This document shows, piece after piece, positions 58,580 to 64,000 of a stretch of DNA of 64,000 bases. The stretch covers positions 4,275,001 through 4,339,000 of the forward strand of contig NZ_CP067100.1 of NCBI RefSeq assembly GCF_016616235.1. Direction: 5' to 3'. Every line of letters begins with the position of its first letter. Within the stretch, counting starts at the first letter, position 1. A program made the translations under genes and the position numbers. A model generated the notes under the pieces. The model ran no database searches and was not told the origin of the DNA. It saw only the letters and a list, made by a program, of their open reading frames with translations. Origin of the DNA: Bradyrhizobium diazoefficiens. Lineage in GTDB: Bacteria > Pseudomonadota > Alphaproteobacteria > Rhizobiales > Xanthobacteraceae.

Positions 58580-59683
58580 TCAGGGTCTGGCGATCACCCC
58601 GCCGGTCATCGGCATCGGCACGCCCGTGGTGGCCGGGTACGACAGCGGCAGGCCCTTCAGGCCGCGCGCGGCAAGGAAGCCGAAGGCCTGCGCTTCGATG
58701 GCATCGGAGGCCCAGCCGAGGGTCTCGGCGGCTTCGACGGCGGCCGCCCCCACCCGCTCGCGCAGCATGCGCAGCATGGTGAGGTTGCGGGCGCCGCCGC
58801 CGCAGACGATCCAGCTGCGTGGCCGCCGCGGCAGCAGCGGGATGATGCGGGCGATCGCCGCCGCGGTGAAGGCGGTCAGCGTCGCCGCGCCGTCGGCCGG
58901 CGCCACGTCGCCGAGCTTGAGTGCGGCAAAATCGTTGCGGTCGAGCGATTTCGGCGGCGGGGCCGCGAAGAACGGCAATTCCAACGCCCGCGCGATCCAA
59001 GCTTCATCCACCTTGCCGAGCGCGGCGAACTTGCCTTCCGCATCGAACGCCTGGTTCATGGTGCGGTACATGAAATCGTCGAGCAGCGCGTTGCCGGGCC
59101 CGGTGTCGCAGGCGATCAGCGTGTCGTTGCCGTCGATATAGGTGATGTTGGAGACGCCGCCGATATTGACCACGACGATCGGCCCTTCGCGCTCCAGCGA
59201 ACTGGCGAGCGCGCGGTGGTAGACCGGCACGAATGGCGCACCCTGCCCGCCGGCCTCGACGTCGGCGGCACGGAAATCATGCATCACGGGGATATGGATC
59301 GCCCTGGCGAGAGCCGGCGCATCGCCGATCTGCACCGTCATCCGCTGCTCGGGACGGTGCAGCACGGTCTGGCCGTGGAAGCCGACGATGTCGATGTCCT
59401 CCGGCCGCATCCGGTTCTGGGCGATGAAGGCGGCGACCGCCTCGGCATGCGCCTGCGTCACCACGCGCTCGGCGTCGGCCAGAATCCCCGGCCGGGCATT
59501 GCGTTGCTGCAGGTGCACGGCCTCGCTCAGCGCCTGGCGCAGCAAATTGCGCTCGGCTGGATTATAGGGCCGGTAACCCGATGGTCCGAACGCCTTCACC
59601 TGCCTGCCGTCGGTTTCGATCAGCGCGACATCCACCCCATCCAGCGAGGTGCCGCTCATCAAACCGAGTGCCGTCAACATCAT
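58580..59683 (-). CDS. anmK: Anhydro-N-acetylmuramic acid kinase
   Basis: Phosphorylates and opens 1,6-anhydro-MurNAc in cell-wall recycling. The 367-aa protein has the family start LGLMSGTSLDGVDVALIET, then GFHGQTVLHRPEQRMTVQIG, NIGGVSNITYI and ACDTGPGNALLDDFMYR, and the ATP-site VCGGGARNLTMLRMLRERVG. Starts: ATG 59683 (or 59680), directly before the conserved TALGLMSG; an in-frame ATG at 59740 adds 19 residues. anmK and tyrS are divergent, an arrangement often conserved in Rhizobiales. Confidence 0.95.
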   Translation of the reverse strand: MMLTALGLMSGTSLDGVDVALIETDGRQVKAFGPSGYRPYNPAERNLLRQALSEAVHLQQRNARPGILADAERVVTQAHAEAVAAFIAQNRMRPEDIDIVGFHGQTVLHRPEQRMTVQIGDAPALARAIHIPVMHDFRAADVEAGGQGAPFVPVYHRALASSLEREGPIVVVNIGGVSNITYIDGNDTLIACDTGPGNALLDDFMYRTMNQAFDAEGKFAALGKVDEAWIARALELPFFAAPPPKSLDRNDFAALKLGDVAPADGAATLTAFTAAAIARIIPLLPRRPRSWIVCGGGARNLTMLRMLRERVGAAAVEAAETLGWASDAIEAQAFGFLAARGLKGLPLSYPATTGVPMPMTGGVIARP

Positions 59684-59723
59684 GGGATCAGCGTCCTCAA
59701 AACACCCCTCCGGCATGCCGATC

Positions 59724-59750
59724 TTGTGCCAGAGGGACACATCTTATAAT
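59724..59750 (+). promoter_or_regulatory. Probable tyrS promoter
   Basis: TATAAT at 59745-59750 matches the -10 consensus. TTGTGC at 59724-59729 is the best -35, with a short spacer of 15 bases. The expected start at about 59757 leaves a leader of about 93 bases before tyrS. Confidence 0.5.
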
Positions 59751-59849
59751 GCCACAGGCCAAAGTGGCGGGCAGCAATCGAGTTCCTCCCGGAAAATCCT
59801 TAAATTGCTCCCAAAACGGTAAACCAAGACTTGTCAGGCACGCCGACAG

Positions 59850-61100
59850 ATGACTGCATTCAAATCGGATTTCCTCAACACCCTGCAGGAGCGTGGATTC
59901 ATCCACCAATGCTCCGATTTCGAGGGGTTGGACGCGCTCGCCGCCAGGGGCGAGGCAACGGCCTATGTCGGCTACGATTGCACCGCCCGCTCGCTGCATA
60001 TCGGCAACTACCTGACCATGATGATGCTGCACTGGCTCCAGCAGTCCGGCAACAAGCCGATCACGCTGATGGGCGGCGGCACCACCATGGTCGGCGATCC
60101 CTCCGGCAAGGACGAGACGCGCGCGATCCGCACCGTCGCCGAGATCGAGGCCAACAAGGAATCGATCCGCGGCGTGTTCGCAAAGGTGCTGCGCTATGGC
60201 GAGGGCAAGAGCGACGCCATCATGCTCGACAATGCGGAGTGGCTGACGAAGCTGAACTGGATCGAGATGCTGCGCGACGTCGGCCGGCATTTCTCGGTCA
60301 ACCGCATGCTGACGATGGACTCCGTGCGGCTGCGTCTCGAGCGCGAGCAGGAGATGAGCTTCATCGAGTTCAACTACATGGTCTGCCAGGCCTACGACTT
60401 CGTCGAGCTCGCCAAGCGCACCGGCTGCAAATTGCAGATGGGCGGCTCCGACCAGTGGGGCAACATCATCATGGGCGTCGATCTCGGCCGCCGCATGGGG
60501 ACGCATCAACTGTTCGCGCTGACGACGCCGCTGTTGACCACCGCCTCGGGCGCCAAGATGGGCAAGACCGCGCAGGGCGCGGTCTGGCTCAACGCCGACC
60601 AGTGCTCGCCGTATGATTTCTGGCAGTACTGGCGCAACACCGAGGACGCCGACGTCGGCAAGTTCCTGAAGCTGTTCACGACGCTGCCGATGAGCGAGAT
60701 CAGGAAGCTCGAAGCGCTCGGCGGCTCCGAGATCAACGAGGCCAAGAAAGTGCTCGCCACCGAGGCGACCGCGCTGCTGCATGGCCGCGATGCCGCGAAC
60801 GAAGCCGCCGAGACCGCGCGCCGCACGTTTGAGGAGGGCGCGCTCGCCGAAAGCCTGCCGACGGTGGAAATTCCGCACGGCGAATTGGACGCGGGCCTCG
60901 GCGTGCTCAACGCCTTCGTCAAGGCGGGCCTCGTCGCCTCCAACGGCGAGGCGCGGCGCCAGATCAAGGGCGGCGGCCTGCGCGTCAATGACGAGCCTGT
61001 GACCGACGACAAGATGGCGCTGTCAGTGGCACATCTCACGGAAGGCGTGATCAAGCTGTCGTTCGGCAAGAAGAAGCACGTTCTCCTCAAGCCTGCATAG
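59850..61100 (+). CDS. tyrS: Tyrosyl-tRNA synthetase
   Basis: Charges tRNA-Tyr. The 416-aa class I synthetase has [20 protein letters not shown] with HIGN at residues 50-53, [20 protein letters not shown] for the tyrosine and adenylate, and the KMSKS loop in the form KMGKT (about 236-240). The C-terminal S4 RNA-binding domain begins about residue 352 ([14 protein letters not shown] then [18 protein letters not shown]). The long TyrRZ-like or short E. coli-like group cannot be told with certainty; length fits the usual E. coli type (424 aa). Confidence 0.97.
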   Translation: MTAFKSDFLNTLQERGFIHQCSDFEGLDALAARGEATAYVGYDCTARSLHIGNYLTMMMLHWLQQSGNKPITLMGGGTTMVGDPSGKDETRAIRTVAEIEANKESIRGVFAKVLRYGEGKSDAIMLDNAEWLTKLNWIEMLRDVGRHFSVNRMLTMDSVRLRLEREQEMSFIEFNYMVCQAYDFVELAKRTGCKLQMGGSDQWGNIIMGVDLGRRMGTHQLFALTTPLLTTASGAKMGKTAQGAVWLNADQCSPYDFWQYWRNTEDADVGKFLKLFTTLPMSEIRKLEALGGSEINEAKKVLATEATALLHGRDAANEAAETARRTFEEGALAESLPTVEIPHGELDAGLGVLNAFVKAGLVASNGEARRQIKGGGLRVNDEPVTDDKMALSVAHLTEGVIKLSFGKKKHVLLKPA

Positions 61101-61157
61101 GCTTATGAGCTTTTCGCCGCTTGTCAGGGCGCACGGATGCGCGCTCCCTGACCGGCA

Positions 61158-62417
61158 ATGGATCAGAACACGCCCAGGGAGATGAGCCGGGATGGCGCTG
61201 CGGCGACGCCGCAAGGCGCCGTGCGCATCGCGCTCACCGTGCTCGCGCTCTGCTTCACGCTGGCAGTGCTCGGCCGCGGGCTCGGCGACAGCTTTACGGT
61301 GTTCCTCAAACCGATCGCCGAGAGTTTTGGCTGGGACCGCGCGCAGATCGTCTCGGTCTATTCGCTCACCTGGCTCGCGAGCGGCCTCACCGCCCCCTTC
61401 GTCGGACGGCTGTTCGACCATTCCGGACCGCGCATCGTCTATGCGCTCGGCCTGCTGCTGCTTGGCGCTGCGTTCCTGATCGCGGCCCATGCGCAACATC
61501 TCTGGCAATTCCAGCTCTCGATCGGCCTCTGCGTTGGGATCGGGATCGCCTTCATCGGCATCGTGCCGAACTCGATCCTGCTCGGCCGCTGGTTCGGGCC
61601 GCGCCTGCCGACCGCGATGTCGGTGGTGTATTCGGCAATGGGCGGCGGCGTGCTGGCGCTGCTGCCGGCCTCGCAGCTCCTGATCGATCATATCGGCTGG
61701 CGCGACACCTACCAGCTGTTCGGCTTCGCCGCACTTGGCCTGTTGGTGCCGCTATTACTGCTGCCGTGGCGGCTGTTCGCCGCGGGCTCGCCGCATGTCG
61801 TGAAGAAGACCGATCCTGACTTCGTCGACAACGGCTGGACGCTGCTCGGCGCCATGCGCCACCACGCCTTCTGGGCCCTGTTCTCGACCTTCTTCTTCAC
61901 CGCCGTCGGCATGTACGCAATCGCCGCGCAGATCGTGGCCTATCTGATCGACGCCGGCTTCCCGCCGCTCCAGGCCGCGACCGCCTGGGGCTTTTCGGGC
62001 GTCGTCCTCGTGTTCGGCATGCTCGGGGTCTCCGCGCTCGACGGCCTGATCGGGCGCCGGCCGTCGGTGCTGCTGAGCTACGCGATTTCGATCCTCGGCA
62101 TCGCCCTGCTCTGGCTGTTGCAATATTCGCCCAACATCCTCCTGCTCACCGGCTTCGTCGTCTGCTTCGGTAGCATGATGGGCTCGCGCGGCCCGCTGAT
62201 CAGCGCGACCGCGATGCGGATTTTCCAGGGCAAACGGGTCGGCACCATCTACGGCACCATCTCGATCGGCAGCGGCCTCGGCTCGGCGTTCGGCTCCTGG
62301 AGCGGCGGCCTGATCCACGATGCGACCCACGGCTACAACGCGCTGCTTGCGTTCGCACTTGCGAGCGTCGTGCTCGGGATGATCCCGTTCCTGGTCGTGC
62401 CCGCCTTGCGGCGCTAG
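61158..62417 (+). CDS. Major facilitator superfamily transporter
   Basis: A 419-aa membrane protein with 12 predicted helices in two halves. The 2-3 loop has GRLFDHSGPRIVYALG, the MFS motif A position. A hydrophilic central loop (around residues 200-220, with HVVKKTDPDFVDN) splits the halves. The 58-base gap after tyrS and same direction make co-transcription possible. Relatives are often monocarboxylate-porter-like (MCT) or oxalate/formate-like in rhizobia; I cannot assign a substrate. Confidence 0.9.
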   Translation: MDQNTPREMSRDGAAATPQGAVRIALTVLALCFTLAVLGRGLGDSFTVFLKPIAESFGWDRAQIVSVYSLTWLASGLTAPFVGRLFDHSGPRIVYALGLLLLGAAFLIAAHAQHLWQFQLSIGLCVGIGIAFIGIVPNSILLGRWFGPRLPTAMSVVYSAMGGGVLALLPASQLLIDHIGWRDTYQLFGFAALGLLVPLLLLPWRLFAAGSPHVVKKTDPDFVDNGWTLLGAMRHHAFWALFSTFFFTAVGMYAIAAQIVAYLIDAGFPPLQAATAWGFSGVVLVFGMLGVSALDGLIGRRPSVLLSYAISILGIALLWLLQYSPNILLLTGFVVCFGSMMGSRGPLISATAMRIFQGKRVGTIYGTISIGSGLGSAFGSWSGGLIHDATHGYNALLAFALASVVLGMIPFLVVPALRR

Positions 62418-62636
62418 GTTTCGCAGGAGTAACCTGGGCGCATTCGCGTCACCGGGAAATTACGGACGGGCACGACGCGAATGCGCGCAAAAATCCGAAT
62501 CGCACGCGGCTGAAACCGCGGCCTGCGGTGTTTTGTCCGACATGACGAAAATGTCAGCGTGAAATTTATTCCGGGTGGCTTGCGAGGCGGAACCGAATGC
62601 GCTCCAAGTCGCGCATTGGATGGAGGGCACAAACCA

Positions 62637-63050
62637 ATGGACTTTCCCTATCTCGTTCGCTTTCAACCGGTTCTCTTGAGCCTGTTTCGCTTCATCACCG
62701 GCCTGCTGCTGTTCCAGTACGGTATGACCAAGATCTTCCACATTCCGCAGGTGGCCATGTTCGCGAATCCTCCACCGCTGATCTGGACGGCCGGCCTGAT
62801 CGAACTCGTGCTTGGCGCGGCGTTGATGATCGGACTGTTCACCCGCCTCTCGGCCTTCATCCTCTCCGGCGAAATGGCGTTCGCCTACTTCCTTGGTCAC
62901 GTGTTCCACATCTCCAAGGAAGGCCCGCCGGTGTTCCTGCCGCTGCTCAATGGCGGCACCGCCGCAATCCTGTTCTGCTTCGCGTGCCTCTACCTGTCGT
63001 CCGCCGGCGGCGGCTCGGTCAGCGTCGATGCGGCGATGGGCAAGAAATAA
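62637..63050 (+). CDS. DoxX family membrane protein
   Basis: A 137-aa protein with four hydrophobic helices. VLLSLFRFITGLLLFQYGMT at the start, GLIELVLGAALMIGLFTRLS and HVFHISKEGPPVFLPLLNGG are family features. DoxX proteins in bacteria are little understood; in Mycobacterium one works with a superoxide dismutase and thiol system, in archaea one is part of thiosulfate:quinone reductase. GGAGGG lies nine bases before the ATG at 62637; the frame upstream to 62559 does not show family sequence. Confidence 0.88.
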   Translation: MDFPYLVRFQPVLLSLFRFITGLLLFQYGMTKIFHIPQVAMFANPPPLIWTAGLIELVLGAALMIGLFTRLSAFILSGEMAFAYFLGHVFHISKEGPPVFLPLLNGGTAAILFCFACLYLSSAGGGSVSVDAAMGKK

Positions 63051-63139
63051 TGCTTCGATCGGCGCCGCGTTGGCGCGATGCTGACGCGCACAATTGACAC
63101 GCAGGCAACAGATGGCACCGGCAACTCTGCCGGTGCGGC

Positions 63140-63232
63140 CTAGCGCGAGCCCAGCACGTTCCAGATCAGAACGAGGGCTGCTGCGAGCAGCACGGACATG
63201 ATGAGGCGGTGAACGAATCGGTTCGTCGTCAT
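63140..63232 (-). CDS. Possible 30-aa membrane microprotein
   Basis: MTTNRFVHRLIMSVLLAAAL then VLIWNVLGSR: a basic start, one hydrophobic helix and a short end, as in small membrane proteins. The only Shine-Dalgarno-like sequence (GGTGGG) is too near the ATG. Support is composition only. The rest of 63051-63390 holds a repeat and no other gene. Confidence 0.3.
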   Translation of the reverse strand: MTTNRFVHRLIMSVLLAAALVLIWNVLGSR

Positions 63233-63266
63233 CCCACCAGGCTCGATCACCACCAGAATCTGTTCA

Positions 63267-63292
63267 CCTCTCCCGCTTGCTTGCGGGAGAGG
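63267..63292. repeat. Dispersed hairpin, same family as at 8593
   Basis: CCTCTCCCGC (63267-63276), loop TTGCTT, GCGGGAGAGG (63283-63292), a perfect 10-bp stem. The stem is identical to that at 8593-8618. Confidence 0.75.
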
Positions 63293-63390
63293 CCGGCGTA
63301 GGCGGCACTTGGCCGCCATTCAAGAGCGCCGACGCTTCGCATCGGCTGCCAAACCCGATCGCGTAGAACTATGACGAAAATCGCTCGCTC

Positions 63391-64000
63391 CTACCGCCGC
63401 GCGAGGCTGCACCCGCTCGAGAGCTGACGGGTCGGTGCGGTCGAGCCGTCGTTCGACTGCGACGGGAATTCCTCGAACGGCGAGTTCTGCTTGCCGGTGT
63501 TGAACTCCATGATCTTCCGGGTCACCCCGGGAAAAATCGCCGAGATCGGATTGACGCGCATCACGGGGGCGGCCGGCGTGCCGACGACCTCGTAGGTCAC
63601 GCCGATCAGTCCCTCGTTGTTGCCGCCGCCAAGGAACAGCCCGAGCACCGGGATTTGCCCGAACATGTTGTTCAGCCCGTACATCGGCACGAAGGTGCCG
63701 CTCATGCACACCTGGTTGCCGGGATAGTCGATCGAGCCCTCGATGGTGGCGCCGATCATCGGGCCCTTGACCACGCCATCGCGGATCGTGAGCGCGCCGT
63801 TCTGCCGGGTGAATTCGGCACGAAGCGCGCTGAACGAGACGCCGTTCCCGGTGCCGCTGGGCGCACCGGCGGCGACGCGCTCGAGCTGCGCCTCGCCCTT
63901 CACCGTGAAGTCGCGCACGTTGATGAGGCCCTCGCGCGAAGTGTTCGGCTCCGACGTCGGCGGCTCCATCGCCACCACCATCTGGCCGCCGACCGCCTTG
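63391..64000 (-). CDS. AsmA-like/DUF3971 (YhdP-type) protein, C-terminal part
   Basis: The last about 200 codons of a leftward gene that enters from beyond the window end; the frame is open through position 64000, and the first ATG in it (63981) is internal. The sequence GLINVRDFTVKGEAQLERVA, DGVVKGPMIGATIEGSIDYP and MSGTFVPMYGLNNMFGQIPV is the family's C-terminal beta-rich end, as found in YhdP/TamB-type proteins that span the periplasm and help lipid transport to the outer membrane. TYEVVGTPAAPVMRVNPISA is the usual ending, followed by a variable tail. It ends 159 bases from the 30-aa ORF. Confidence 0.85.
   Translation of the reverse strand, partial: KAVGGQMVVAMEPPTSEPNTSREGLINVRDFTVKGEAQLERVAAGAPSGTGNGVSFSALRAEFTRQNGALTIRDGVVKGPMIGATIEGSIDYPGNQVCMSGTFVPMYGLNNMFGQIPVLGLFLGGGNNEGLIGVTYEVVGTPAAPVMRVNPISAIFPGVTRKIMEFNTGKQNSPFEEFPSQSNDGSTAPTRQLSSGCSLARR

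Noticed and set aside
1..64000. CRISPR arrays, tRNA or rRNA genes, prophage or integrative elements
   Set aside because: No regularly spaced repeats with unique spacers, no cloverleaf or rRNA segments noticed, and no integrase or transposase frame; short tandem repeats at 4731 and 46432 are adjacent without spacers.

Overview
The window looks like a chromosomal segment of an alphaproteobacterium, most likely Bradyrhizobium or a close relative. This rests on very GC-rich codon use, several Omp25/31-type beta-barrels with the usual WTGFYVG-like motif, a class I PHA synthase, RpoH paralogues, a suf operon of rhizobial layout, and dispersed palindromic repeats of the kind common in that genus. 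I saw no rRNA, tRNA, CRISPR array, integrase, transposase or phage gene. All names come from reading motifs, not from a search.

Layout. 0-3 kb: recJ, a short-chain dehydrogenase and the 5' part of a class II aldolase, all leftward. 3-8.5 kb: a soluble chemoreceptor-like protein with a C-terminal sensor domain, an ftsH broken by three single-base frameshifts, and an intact rpoH. 8.7-11.6 kb: a small secreted protein, an L,D-transpeptidase, a glycosyltransferase and a small hypothetical. 11.7-18.9 kb: a catabolic/uptake operon (crotonase-fold protein, class III CoA-transferase, TctC-TctB-TctA, PdxA-family dehydrogenase) divergent from a GntR regulator, with a paired palindrome between them. 18.9-26 kb: GST, NAD(P)-binding protein, cupin, haloacid dehalogenase, glpX, hom, a class I/II aminotransferase and a small lipoprotein. 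26-31.5 kb: phaC, MAPEG, a secreted Cys-rich protein, a PaiB-like gene with argC, and dedA. 31.7-40 kb: parE and three outer-membrane beta-barrel genes, one of them a tandem double barrel. 40-49 kb: FAD monooxygenase, small membrane proteins, an orthocaspase, an AraC regulator, a DEAD-box helicase, a diguanylate cyclase, fabA and a TfoX-domain protein with a histone-H1-like tail. 49-56.5 kb: an Fe-S assembly operon (nifS-like, sufB, small ORF, sufC, sufD, sufS, sufT, sufA). 56.8-64 kb: hydrolase, SMR transporter, GST, anmK, tyrS, MFS, DoxX and the 3' end of an AsmA/DUF3971 protein.

The strongest new candidates are regulatory. Upstream of the PaiB-like/argC pair there is a near-consensus promoter whose predicted start falls on the ATG of a 25-codon leader ORF containing five consecutive Arg codons, followed by a hairpin. 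This looks like an undescribed arginine-sensing attenuator. Upstream of the second GST gene, three copies of ATGCA-N2-TGCAT lie over, inside and before a TTGACG/TATCTT promoter, a clear repressor-operator array without a regulator gene nearby. Other notable points are the ftsH frameshifts beside rpoH, the 515-aa double beta-barrel, a crotonase lacking both catalytic Glu positions, an SMR transporter with Asp at the essential Glu, and a soluble receptor with reversed domain order.
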